From positions 62,001-126,000 of the forward strand of contig PDTX01000003.1 in assembly GCA_002749065.1 (NCBI GenBank): a stretch of 64,000 bases of DNA, given 5' to 3'. The position numbers were made by a program, and so were the translations under genes. This document shows, one piece after another, positions 1 through 8,905 of this stretch. The notes below the pieces were generated by a model. It did no database searches. It was not told the origin of the DNA and was given only the letters and a program-made list of their open reading frames with translations. The stretch is from Bacteroidia bacterium. Its GTDB lineage: Bacteria; Bacteroidota; Bacteroidia; Bacteroidales; CAJPTX01. Position 1 is the first letter of the stretch, and every line of letters begins with the position of its first letter.

Positions 1-276
1 GCAACCGCCGTGCTCGGGCCAGCGGGCGAGCTGCTCGGCATCGTGACCGACGGCGACCTCCGCCGCATGCTCCAGCGCAAGCTCGACATCGAGACCACCC
101 TCGCGCGCGACATCATGTCGACGCAGCCCCACACGATAGCGAGCGACGAGCTGGCCATCAACGCGTTCAACCGGATGGAGCGGCACAAGATCACCCAGCT
201 TATCGTCCTGAACCAGGGTCGCTACGCCGGCATGCTCCACCTGCATGACCTCCTGCGGGAGGGCATAATAGGCTAG
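1..276 (+). CDS. kdsD: Arabinose-5-phosphate isomerase (KpsF/GutQ/KdsD family), C-terminal CBS-domain part, truncated by window start
   Basis: Frame 1 is open from base 1; CBS-pair motif GIVTDGDLRRML...MSTQPHTIASDELAINAFNRMERHKITQLIV typical of the KdsD C-terminus. Confidence 0.85.
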   Translation, partial: ATAVLGPAGELLGIVTDGDLRRMLQRKLDIETTLARDIMSTQPHTIASDELAINAFNRMERHKITQLIVLNQGRYAGMLHLHDLLREGIIG

Positions 277-297
277 AATAAGTTCTGAAATTACTGT

Positions 298-2760
298 ATG
301 CGATTTGTACGTTTCCCCATATTCCTCTTCATCCTACTCTTCACCTTCCTCAGCGCCTCGGCCCAGTCGACCCGCGTGCGCGGCAAGATAGTCGATGCCG
401 ACACGGGCGAGCCCCTGGCCTTCATCGGGGTCACGGTCAAGGGGAAGCCCATCGGCACCATCACCGACGACCAGGGGATATACTTCCTGGAGACGCGGAC
501 CAGCTTCGACACCCTGGTCTTCAGCTACATCGGCTACCAGAGCCAGCAGCGCAGGGTGCAGCCCGGGAAGTTCCAGTACGTCAACATCAGCCTCAAGGCC
601 GAGAACATCCAGGTGGAGGAGGTCGTGGTGCGGCGCGAGCGTAGCCCGGCCCTCCGCGTCCTCGACTCGGTCATCGCCCACAAGGCACGCAACGACCCCC
701 GGGGCATCGACCGCTACCGATGCCGGGTCTACAACAAGCTCCAGGTCGACCTCAACAACATCGACTCCAGCACCTTCGACCTGGCCCCCTTCCGCTCCCT
801 GGCCTTCCTGCGCCAGCAGCTCGACACCAACGCCGCAACGGGCAAGGTGTACCTCCCGGCCTTCATGTCCGAGGCCGTCTCCACCGACTACTACCAGCGC
901 GACCCCCGGAAGGTCCGAGAGGTCATCGAGGCCTCACGCCTCTCCGGCGTGGAGAACGACGGCTTCGACCAGTTCATGGGCGGGCTCTACCAGGACATCA
1001 ACCTCTACGACAACTTCATCAACATCTTCGACAAGGGCCTGGTGAGCCCCATCAACAGCAGCGGACCCCTGTACTACCGCTACTTCCTGGTCGACTCCTC
1101 AGTCCGCCACGGCGTCAAGCACTACCAGATATCCTTCAAGCCCCGCCGCCGGGGCGAGCCCACCTTCAAGGGCTACATCTGGGTCGACACCGTCCACTAC
1201 GCCCTGGTCGAGGCCAAGATGGAGCTCACCGACGCCAACCTCAACTTCGTCAACTACCTGCTGCTCACCGAGGAGAGCGTGCTGGTGGACGACTCGGTCT
1301 ACTTCCCCCGCCGCAAGCAGTTCTTCATGGATGTCACCGTGGATAGGTTCCTGGGCGACTACACCATGGGCCTCTTCGGCCGCAAGACCGTGCTCTACGA
1401 CTCGGTGAAGCTCGGCGAGCCCATGCCCCGCGCCATCGCCCGCAACCCCAACGAGGTCATCCTCCGGAAGCAGATCGACACCGACGACTCCGCGGCCTGG
1501 AACAGGCTCCGCCCCGTGGAGCTCTCCCGCCAGGAGAAGCAGATATACCGCATGGTCGACACCGTCAAGAGCCTCCCCTTCTACACCGCCGCCCGAACGC
1601 TGGTGCGCACCTTCGCCCTGGGCTACATCCCCCTGAAGTACGTCGAGATCGGCCGGATATACAACTTCTACAGCCACAACCCCATAGAGGGGCACCGCGC
1701 CCTCTTCGGCCTACGAACCACCCGCGAGCTCTGGGAGCCCGTGCGCCTGAGCGGCTACGCGGCCTACGGGTTCAAGGACAGGGACTGGAAGTGGATGGGC
1801 CAGCTCGAGTGGGTGCAGAGCCGCTACCCCTGGCGGAAGTTCACCCTCCGGGCCAAGTACGACATGGTGACCCTCGGGGAGGACCCCGACCGCCTCTCGC
1901 AGAACAACATCCTGGGCACCATCCTGCGGCGCAAGTGGAACTACATGTACACCCCCGTGCGGAGCTACAGCCTGGACTACTACCACGAGGTCTACAGCGG
2001 CCTCAGCATGGAGGCCGGGCTGGGCTTCCACACCATCTACGCCACCCCCTACGTCACCTTCAACGAGCCGGATGGCACCGCCCACCGGGTGTTCGAGTAC
2101 CCCGAAATCGAGTTCGGCATACGGTGGAAGCACAAGGAGAAGTTCATCACCAACCGCTATGAGCGACGGGCCGCCTCGAGCAAGTACCCCGCCCTGTCGC
2201 TCCGCCTGACGGGCGCCCCCGGCCTGGGCCGCTTCTTCACCTACCCCTACCTCAAGGCCGAGGGGCAGTTCGACTGGAAAGTCCCCTTCAACCCCATCGG
2301 CTTCTCCCGCTTCATCCTCACGGGGGGCTACGTCCTCGGCGATGTGCCCTACCCCCTGCTCAAGCTCCACGAGGGCTCGGAGACCTACGGCCTCTCGCGC
2401 TACGGCTGGAACATGATGGGCTACTACGAGCTGGCCTCCGACCGATGGGCCTCCCTGGTCTGGGAGCACCACTTCAACGGTCTGCTATTCAACCATGTCC
2501 CCCTCCTCCGCGAGCTGCAGATCCGCGAGGTCGTGGCTGGCAAAATCCTGACGGGCGATGTGCGCCCCGCCAACCTCCAGCGCTTCACGCCCCCGGCCAG
2601 CCTGGAGGGCATCGGGCGGATACCCTACATCGAGCTCTCGGCCGGGGTTGAGAACATCCTCCACCTGATCCGCATCGATGCCGTGTGGCGACTGACCCAC
2701 AACGGCCCCAATAGGTCCTTCCCCCTGGGTCTCCGGGCGGGCATATACTTCCAGCTCTAG
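298..2760 (+). CDS. DUF5686 / carboxypeptidase-regulatory-like domain protein, probable outer-membrane protein
   Basis: Signal peptide, then VRGKIVDADTGEPLAFIGVTVKGKPIGTITDDQGIYFL (CarboxypepD_reg-like), long C-terminal barrel-like region ending in aromatic-rich strand. Confidence 0.8.
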   Translation: MRFVRFPIFLFILLFTFLSASAQSTRVRGKIVDADTGEPLAFIGVTVKGKPIGTITDDQGIYFLETRTSFDTLVFSYIGYQSQQRRVQPGKFQYVNISLKAENIQVEEVVVRRERSPALRVLDSVIAHKARNDPRGIDRYRCRVYNKLQVDLNNIDSSTFDLAPFRSLAFLRQQLDTNAATGKVYLPAFMSEAVSTDYYQRDPRKVREVIEASRLSGVENDGFDQFMGGLYQDINLYDNFINIFDKGLVSPINSSGPLYYRYFLVDSSVRHGVKHYQISFKPRRRGEPTFKGYIWVDTVHYALVEAKMELTDANLNFVNYLLLTEESVLVDDSVYFPRRKQFFMDVTVDRFLGDYTMGLFGRKTVLYDSVKLGEPMPRAIARNPNEVILRKQIDTDDSAAWNRLRPVELSRQEKQIYRMVDTVKSLPFYTAARTLVRTFALGYIPLKYVEIGRIYNFYSHNPIEGHRALFGLRTTRELWEPVRLSGYAAYGFKDRDWKWMGQLEWVQSRYPWRKFTLRAKYDMVTLGEDPDRLSQNNILGTILRRKWNYMYTPVRSYSLDYYHEVYSGLSMEAGLGFHTIYATPYVTFNEPDGTAHRVFEYPEIEFGIRWKHKEKFITNRYERRAASSKYPALSLRLTGAPGLGRFFTYPYLKAEGQFDWKVPFNPIGFSRFILTGGYVLGDVPYPLLKLHEGSETYGLSRYGWNMMGYYELASDRWASLVWEHHFNGLLFNHVPLLRELQIREVVAGKILTGDVRPANLQRFTPPASLEGIGRIPYIELSAGVENILHLIRIDAVWRLTHNGPNRSFPLGLRAGIYFQL

Positions 2761-2766
2761 CTAGCC

Positions 2767-3249
2767 ATGCTCTACTTTACACATCCTTTCGCCCGTACGT
2801 TCCACCTTCTGCTCCTTCTGCTCGCGAGCGGCGCGCTCTCCGGCTGCGGCCTGGACGCGCATCGGCAGGGAATGGTCCGCCGGGTGAACCTCCCGGGTGG
2901 CTGGCAGGCCACCGGGCTGCCCTACCGCCTCGGCGGGGAGGAGGCTCCGTTGCCCGGCGCCCTCGGGCTGGACAGCCTCAGCCTGGCGGAAATCTACATC
3001 TACGGGCATGACACCTGCCGGCTCCTCCCCAGCCCGGGTGGCCCGCACCTGAGCCTCCGCTGGGCCTACGATGAGCACAGCAACGAGCTGACCCTTAGCC
3101 GTATGGACGATGATGGGGCGGAGGCCGAACTGTACGCCACCCTGCGGATAATTCCCCAGGATACGCTGCTGTACGTCGGGGTGGGTACGGACCCGGCCAG
3201 CGGCAAGACGCTCTACAAGCCCTTCCGGCGCGTCTACTGGTTCTACTAG
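2767..3249 (+). CDS. Hypothetical small lipoprotein
   Basis: Lipobox-like LSGC after hydrophobic signal (LLLLLLASGALSGCG); 160 aa; no family recognised. Confidence 0.6.
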   Translation: MLYFTHPFARTFHLLLLLLASGALSGCGLDAHRQGMVRRVNLPGGWQATGLPYRLGGEEAPLPGALGLDSLSLAEIYIYGHDTCRLLPSPGGPHLSLRWAYDEHSNELTLSRMDDDGAEAELYATLRIIPQDTLLYVGVGTDPASGKTLYKPFRRVYWFY

Positions 3250-3303
3250 GGTTGCATATCCATCTCGCCCAGCTTTGGGCACCATTCTTCGGCATTAGGA
3301 AAA

Positions 3304-3345
3304 GCGAGAGCGGCGGCGACCCCTACGGGCCGTCGCCGCTCTCGC
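3304..3345. terminator. Hairpin between convergent genes, probable (bidirectional) terminator
   Basis: GCGAGAGCGGCG (3304-3315) ... CGCCGCTCTCGC (3334-3345) perfect 12-bp stem; on the minus strand followed by CTTTTCC. Confidence 0.6.
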
Positions 3346-3368
3346 GTATTCCGTCGTGGGTGGGTGGC

Positions 3369-3797
3369 CTAGAAGAGGCGGTTCTTCTCGCGGTCCTTGA
3401 TGACGGTGCCGAATATCTTGTGCTGTATCTCCTTTCGCTTGGGGTCGTTGGAGAGGATGGTGACGACGCGGCTGATGGCCTGGGGCTTGGGCTCTATGCG
3501 GAAGAAGACCTTGATCTCGCCGGTCTTCCCGGGCAGGATGGGCCCCTTGGGGTAGGACTTGATCTCGGTGCCGCAGCAGCCGCTGACGCTCTGGAGTATG
3601 AGGGGCGCATCGCCGCTGTTGTGCACGGTGAAGGCGACGTTGCCGGTGCCCTCGTGGAGCTCCTTGATCTGGATCTGGCCCATCTTGATGGTGTCGGGGG
3701 TGACCTCTATCTGGGGGGCCTTGGCCCAAGCCGTGGCGGGGAGCAGGGCCAGCGCGAGCAGGGGCAGGAGGGCGAGTACGGGAAGGATTCGCTTCAT
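3369..3797 (-). CDS. DUF1573 domain-containing exported protein
   Basis: Signal peptide; FTVHNSGDAPLILQSVSGCCGTEI...VTILSNDPKR pattern characteristic of DUF1573. Confidence 0.85.
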   Translation of the reverse strand: MKRILPVLALLPLLALALLPATAWAKAPQIEVTPDTIKMGQIQIKELHEGTGNVAFTVHNSGDAPLILQSVSGCCGTEIKSYPKGPILPGKTGEIKVFFRIEPKPQAISRVVTILSNDPKRKEIQHKIFGTVIKDREKNRLF

Positions 3798-3880
3798 AGT
3801 TCCTAATGGATTTGGTTACCGTAAGAGTAAACGTCGTGCGGGGAGCTTTGTTGCCCGGAGCGCGGTAAAAGAAATAATCG

Positions 3881-3888
3881 TATATTTG
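3881..3888 (+). promoter_or_regulatory. Bacteroidota-type -7 box TATATTTG upstream of the PorE-like gene
   Basis: Match to TAnnTTTG; places start at ATG 3915 rather than the TTG at 3897. Confidence 0.5.
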
Positions 3889-3914
3889 CGTGACCTTTGA
3901 TTCGGAACACAAGT

Positions 3915-5969
3915 ATGATGACAATGACTGAGCGATTGGCGCGTGTGCATGCGCTCGTGGGGGGGGCGCGAGGCTGCCTACTGGCCCTGTTGCTGGGCCT
4001 GGGGGTGCTTCTCCCGCTGGCCTCGCATGGGCAGATGAGTAAGATAGAGCAGGCGAATGCCTTCTACCGGGCCGGGGGCTACATGTCGGCCCTGCCGCTG
4101 TACAAGGAGGTGATGGAGACGGTGAACAAGGATGAGCTGGGGGACTACCTCTTCAAGATCGGGGAGTGCTACCGCCTCACGGGGCAGTACCGCCAGGCGA
4201 CCATCTGGTACCACAAGTCGATACTGCGCGATTTCCGCGACCCGAAGGTGCATCTCTACTACGCGCAGTGTCTGCTGGCCGTGGAGAAGTACGACGAGGC
4301 GAAGGTGGAGTTCGAGAACTACAAGAAGCTGATGCCCAACGATGAGCGGGCGGCCAACGGGCTGGAGTCGGTGGAGCTGGCCAAGTCGTGGTCCGAGTCG
4401 CCCACCGGGTACAAGATCCGCAACATGCGCTCCATCAACAGCAAGTACAACGACTACGGCCCCGTCTACGGCTCGAAGGACTACCGTACGCTGTTCTTCA
4501 CCTCCTCGCGCGAGGAGGCCACCGGGAAGAAGTACCACGCCGGCACTGGGGAGAAGTTCAGCGACATCTTCGTCTCGCTGAGCAACGGGGCGGGGCGCTG
4601 GAGCAAGCCCCAGCTCATGAAGGGCTCGGTCAATACGGAGGTGGAGGAGGGGACACCGGGGGTCAACTCCAGCTTCACCAATTTCTACTTCACGCAGTGC
4701 AAGTCGACCAAGAAGCGGCGGAAGAAGACCGACCACCTGGGCTGCCAGATCTACGAGGCGCGGCAGACCGGCCAGGGCTTCGACGAGGCCAAGCTCATAC
4801 CCATAGCCCCCGACTCCGTCGTGGTGGCCCACCCGGCCATCTCGCCCGACGGGCTACAGCTCTACTTCACGAGCGACCTCCCGGGGGGCTTCGGCGGCAC
4901 CGATATCTGGATGGTGAGCCGCACCAGCGTCGACGGGGCCTGGGGCAAACCCATGAACATGGGCTCGGCCTTCAACACCTCCGGCAACGAGATGTTCCCC
5001 TACGTCCACGCCGACGGCACGGTCTACTTCTCCTCGGACGGCCTGCCGGGCATGGGGGGGCTGGACATCTTCAAGGCCACACCCCGCAGCGACAGCAGCT
5101 TCAAGGTTGAGAACATGCGCGCGCCGGTGAACTCCTCGAGCGACGACTTCGGCATCACCTTCCAGGCCGAGCGGGAGGAGGGCTTCTTCTCCTCGAACCG
5201 GCCGAAGGGGCGGGGGGGCGACGACATCTACTGGTTCTACCTCGCGCCGCTGACCTTCAACATGGCGGGCACCATCCAGGATGAGAAGGAGGGCAAGCCG
5301 CTCCAGGGCGTGAAGGTCCGCCTGGTGGGCAGCGACGGCTCCATCCAGTACGTCCGCACGAATTCCAAGGGCCAGTACAAGTTCATGCTCTCGCCCAACA
5401 CGGAGTACGTGGTGGTGAGCATGGTGAAGGGCTACCTGAATGGCAAGACGAAGGTGTCGACCAAGGGGCTCTCGGCCAGCAAGGACTTCGAGCAGATCGT
5501 GAAGATGAGCTTCGCCGGGGGCGGGAAGGCCATCTCGATTCCGAATATCTTCTACGATGTGGGTAAGCACGAGCTGCGGCCTGAGTCGGGCGAGGCGCTC
5601 CAGCAGCTGGTCCAGCTCCTGAACGACAACCCCCAAATCAAGGTGGAGATAGGCTCGCACACCGACGCGGTGGGCTCCGAGAAGTTCAACTACCAGCTAT
5701 CCAAGCGTCGTGCGCAGTCGGTGGTCCGCTACCTCATAGAGCAGGGCGTGACGGCCAGCCGCCTACGGCCCAAGGGCTACGCCGCGACCCTGCCCGCCGT
5801 GGTGAACGAGGCTGACCACGAGCGGCATCCCTTCCTGCCAGTAGGCCAGAAGCTCGACGCGAAGTACATCCGCCGCCTAACCGAGCCGCAGCAGGAGGTG
5901 GCAAGGCAGATAAACCGACGCACGACCTTCCGGGTTATCGCGGAGAGCGATGACGAGCCGGGTGTCTAA
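3915..5969 (+). CDS. TPR / PD40 beta-propeller / carboxypeptidase-regulatory / OmpA family protein (PorE-like, type IX secretion associated)
   Basis: N-terminal TPR (AFYRAGGYMSALPLYKEVM), PD40 repeats (GLQLYFTSDLPGGFGGTDIW), CRD (LQGVKVRLVGSDGSIQYVRTNSKGQYKF), OmpA-C (IEIGSHTDAVGSEKFNYQLSKRRAQSVVRYLIEQGV). Confidence 0.8.
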   Translation: MMTMTERLARVHALVGGARGCLLALLLGLGVLLPLASHGQMSKIEQANAFYRAGGYMSALPLYKEVMETVNKDELGDYLFKIGECYRLTGQYRQATIWYHKSILRDFRDPKVHLYYAQCLLAVEKYDEAKVEFENYKKLMPNDERAANGLESVELAKSWSESPTGYKIRNMRSINSKYNDYGPVYGSKDYRTLFFTSSREEATGKKYHAGTGEKFSDIFVSLSNGAGRWSKPQLMKGSVNTEVEEGTPGVNSSFTNFYFTQCKSTKKRRKKTDHLGCQIYEARQTGQGFDEAKLIPIAPDSVVVAHPAISPDGLQLYFTSDLPGGFGGTDIWMVSRTSVDGAWGKPMNMGSAFNTSGNEMFPYVHADGTVYFSSDGLPGMGGLDIFKATPRSDSSFKVENMRAPVNSSSDDFGITFQAEREEGFFSSNRPKGRGGDDIYWFYLAPLTFNMAGTIQDEKEGKPLQGVKVRLVGSDGSIQYVRTNSKGQYKFMLSPNTEYVVVSMVKGYLNGKTKVSTKGLSASKDFEQIVKMSFAGGGKAISIPNIFYDVGKHELRPESGEALQQLVQLLNDNPQIKVEIGSHTDAVGSEKFNYQLSKRRAQSVVRYLIEQGVTASRLRPKGYAATLPAVVNEADHERHPFLPVGQKLDAKYIRRLTEPQQEVARQINRRTTFRVIAESDDEPGV

Positions 5970-6002
5970 CATTAGGGCTGGTAGAGCAGAGGGAGGTATC
6001 CA

Positions 6003-6377
6003 ATGGCAAGGAAACGCATGATACAACTAGTACTCCTCGCGCTACTCCTACCCCTTCTGGTGGCCGGTGGCCCGGCGAGCGCGCAGAAGTTCTACCAATG
6101 CCAGGTAGGCGAGGTGGCCGATGTCAAGGTGTGGGCGGCGGAAACGCCGGAGGAGGCCGATTTCTGGGCCTACTTCGTGTACGATGCCTCCGAGCTGGGT
6201 GGGCCTGGTGTGGTCATGCAGGTGCCGACGGCGGCGGAGGCGGCCTTCAAGCTGACCTTCGTGGACAAGCAGGAGGAGGCGGACTTCTCGCTCTGGCTGA
6301 TAGAGGACAAGGCCAAGGCCGGCTGGCATAGGCCAGAGAGGTCCCGGGTGCTCGACAAGTACATCAAGAAGAAGTAG
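6003..6377 (+). CDS. DUF6150-like small exported protein
   Basis: Signal peptide; repeated (K/D)VKVWAAET-EEADFWAYFV / LTFVDKQEEADFSLWLIEDKAKAGW pattern. Confidence 0.55.
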   Translation: MARKRMIQLVLLALLLPLLVAGGPASAQKFYQCQVGEVADVKVWAAETPEEADFWAYFVYDASELGGPGVVMQVPTAAEAAFKLTFVDKQEEADFSLWLIEDKAKAGWHRPERSRVLDKYIKKK

Positions 6378-6387
6378 GAGCGTAGGA

Positions 6388-7563
6388 ATGGCATCATCGC
6401 GCTACATGCAGCGTGGCGTTTCGTCCCAGAAGGAGGATGTGCACGCCGCGATATCCCGGCTCGATAAGGGCCTCTTCCCCAAGGCTTTCTGCAAGATTAG
6501 CCCCGACATCCTGGGAGGGGATGAGGACTACTGCGTGATCATGCATGCGGATGGGGCGGGGACGAAATCCTCGCTGGCCTACGCGTACTGGCGCGAGACG
6601 GGCGACCTGTCCGTGTGGCGGGGGATAGCCCAGGATGCCATCGTCATGAACCTGGACGACCTCCTGTGCGTGGGGGTGACCGACGACATTCTGCTCTCCT
6701 CGACGATAGGGCGCAACAAGCGGCTCGTGCCCGGCGAGGTCATCAGCGCCATCATTGAGGGCACGGAGGAGGTCTGCGCCATGCTGCGGAGCCACGGGGT
6801 GAACATCCGGCTGACAGGGGGCGAGACGGCCGATGTGGGCGACCTGGTGCGCACCGTAATCGTGGACAGCACCGTGGTGGCCCGCCTGCCGAGACGGGAG
6901 GTCATCTCCAACGACAGGATAGCCCCCGGCGATGTGATTGTGGGGCTAAGCTCCTTTGGCCAAGCGAGCTACGAGACGGAGTACAACGGCGGGATGGGGA
7001 GCAATGGCCTCACGTCCGCCCGCCACGACGTGTTCTCCAAGCTGGTGGCCGAGCGCTTCCCGGAGACCTACGACGGGGGGATAGACCCCGAGCTGGTCTA
7101 CAGCGGCTCGCTGGGGCTGACGGATGCCGTGGAGGGCAGCCCGCTGGATGCGGGGCGGCTGGTGCTCAGCCCGACGCGCACCTACGCGCCGGTAATCCGT
7201 GAGGTCCTCGCGCAGCTCGGGCAACGTGTACACGGCCTGGTGCACTGCTCCGGCGGGGCGCAGACGAAGGTGTTGCACTTCGTGGAGGGGCTGCGCGTGG
7301 TGAAGGATGCGCTCTTCCCCACGCCCCCGCTCTTCCGGCTCATTCAGCGGGAGTCGGGTACGGATTGGCGGGAGATGTATCAGGTCTTCAACATGGGCCA
7401 CCGGATGGAGGTCTACCTCCCCGAGGAGCACGCGCAGACGGTGGTGGATATCGCCCAGGGCTACGGGGTGGATGCCCGGGTGGTGGGGCGATGCGAGGCG
7501 AAGGAGGGTAGGGCAGAGGTGCTGATTGTCTCGCCGCACGGGGAGTTCCGCTACGGGGGGTAG
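6388..7563 (+). CDS. purM: Phosphoribosylformylglycinamidine cyclo-ligase / AIR synthase-related protein
   Basis: MHADGAGTKSSLAY, NLDDLLCVG, LTGGETADVGDLV, GLSSFGQASYETEYNGGMGSNGLT, VFNMGHRMEVY motifs. Confidence 0.85.
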   Translation: MASSRYMQRGVSSQKEDVHAAISRLDKGLFPKAFCKISPDILGGDEDYCVIMHADGAGTKSSLAYAYWRETGDLSVWRGIAQDAIVMNLDDLLCVGVTDDILLSSTIGRNKRLVPGEVISAIIEGTEEVCAMLRSHGVNIRLTGGETADVGDLVRTVIVDSTVVARLPRREVISNDRIAPGDVIVGLSSFGQASYETEYNGGMGSNGLTSARHDVFSKLVAERFPETYDGGIDPELVYSGSLGLTDAVEGSPLDAGRLVLSPTRTYAPVIREVLAQLGQRVHGLVHCSGGAQTKVLHFVEGLRVVKDALFPTPPLFRLIQRESGTDWREMYQVFNMGHRMEVYLPEEHAQTVVDIAQGYGVDARVVGRCEAKEGRAEVLIVSPHGEFRYGG

Positions 7564-7617
7564 CCGGTAGAGGCCAGAGCCAGAGTTTTGGTTTCCCTTT
7601 TTGGGTGGCTTCTCGGT

Positions 7618-7661
7618 TTTACGAGCTGCATCTAGTAAATTTACGAGCCGTATCTAGTAAA
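7618..7661. repeat. Two adjacent 22-bp direct repeats, each an imperfect dyad (TTTACGAG-N6-CTAGTAAA)
   Basis: TTTACGAGCTGCATCTAGTAAA (7618-7639) and TTTACGAGCCGTATCTAGTAAA (7640-7661), 20/22 identical, directly upstream of the ATPase promoter. Confidence 0.9.
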
Positions 7662-7677
7662 ATCTGCACGAAAGGGC

Positions 7678-7685
7678 TACCTTCG
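7678..7685 (+). promoter_or_regulatory. Candidate -7 box TACCTTCG for the AAA/DUF4143 gene
   Basis: TAnnTTYG-like element 16 bp after the tandem dyads and 27 bp before ATG 7713. Confidence 0.5.
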
Positions 7686-7712
7686 CGCCATTGGCTTGCT
7701 TAGCAATGGATT

Positions 7713-8897
7713 ATGGAGTATAGCAGACCGCAGCTTCGGGAGCTGAAGGAGCGTATTCTGGCCCCGCGGCGGCAGCTGCAGATGCTGGTGGGGCCTCGGC
7801 AGGTGGGGAAGACGACCATGGTGGGCCAGCTGCTCAGGGGGCTGTCGATGCCAGTTGTGTCCGTCTCGGCCGATGGCGTGCTGACCGACGGGCGGGCGTG
7901 GATATCGCAGGTGTGGAGCAATGTGCGGCGTTTGCTGGCCGAGGGGGCGGGGGAGGCGCTGCTGGTGATAGACGAGGTGCAGAAGGTGGACCAGTGGAGC
8001 TCGGTGGTCAAGGCGGAGTGGGATGCCGATACGCGCGATGGCCTCGGCCTGAAGGTTCTGCTCCTGGGCTCGTCGACCCTGCTGATTGATAGGGGCTTGA
8101 GCGAATCCCTCATGGGTCGTTTCCGCCTCATGAGGCTGGGCCACTGGTCGTACAGGGAGATGGCCGATGCCTTCGGCTGGTCGCTGGAGCAGTACGTCTA
8201 CTTCGGCGGCTATCCGGGTTCGGCGGGCTTCATCGACCGTGAGGACGATTGGTACGACTACGTTCTGCACTCGCTCGTCGAGCCGACAATCTCGCTCGAT
8301 GTCCTCATGATGTCCCAGGTCAACAAGCCCATGCTGCTCCGCCGCGCCTTCGAGCTGGGCTGCGCCTACTCCGGGCAGCTGCTCTCCTACACCAAGATGC
8401 TCGGGCAGCTTCAGGATAAGGGCAACACGACCACCCTCTCGCACTACCTCAAGCTGCTGGACGAGGCGGGCCTGCTGGGGGCGCTGGAGAAGTACGCGGG
8501 GGAAGAGCTGCGACGGCGGGCCTCCATCCCGAAGTTTCAGGTATACAACAGCGCGCTGCTCGCGGCGCAGGGGCATGGGTCGTTCCAGTCGGCGCGGCTG
8601 GATGGTAGGGAGTGGGGGCGGCGCGTCGAGTCGGCCGTTGGTGCGCACCTGCTCAACCAGTGCATGGGGGGCGCGCTGCGGCTCTACTACTGGCGGGATG
8701 GGGGGCAGGAGGTGGACTTCGTGCTGGAGCACCGTGGGCGGGTGGTGGCCCTCGAGGTGAAGTCGAACGCCGCCGGGATGAAGCGTGGGATGGAGGCTTT
8801 TGTGCGGCGATTTAGCCCCCACCGAACGTACCTTGTGGGTGAGGCTGGCTTGCCGCTGGGGGATTTCCTCAGCATGGATGCGCGGGGGCTATTCTAG
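7713..8897 (+). CDS. AAA family ATPase, DUF4143 domain-containing
   Basis: Walker A VGPRQVGKTTMV, Walker B ALLVIDEVQK, C-terminal RDGGQEVDFVLEHRGRVVALEVKSN (DUF4143 PD-(D/E)XK-like tail). Confidence 0.9.
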   Translation: MEYSRPQLRELKERILAPRRQLQMLVGPRQVGKTTMVGQLLRGLSMPVVSVSADGVLTDGRAWISQVWSNVRRLLAEGAGEALLVIDEVQKVDQWSSVVKAEWDADTRDGLGLKVLLLGSSTLLIDRGLSESLMGRFRLMRLGHWSYREMADAFGWSLEQYVYFGGYPGSAGFIDREDDWYDYVLHSLVEPTISLDVLMMSQVNKPMLLRRAFELGCAYSGQLLSYTKMLGQLQDKGNTTTLSHYLKLLDEAGLLGALEKYAGEELRRRASIPKFQVYNSALLAAQGHGSFQSARLDGREWGRRVESAVGAHLLNQCMGGALRLYYWRDGGQEVDFVLEHRGRVVALEVKSNAAGMKRGMEAFVRRFSPHRTYLVGEAGLPLGDFLSMDARGLF

Positions 8898-8905
8898 GCC
8901 TCGGG

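Noticed and set aside
3959-3966. G8 tract in the signal-peptide region of the PorE-like gene as a phase-variation switch
   Set aside because: Equivalent G8/C8 runs occur inside nqrF (36930-36937), clpX (~30716-30723) and the beta-barrel gene (24516-24523), so it fits glycine/proline codon bias at high GC; no special evidence of slippage.
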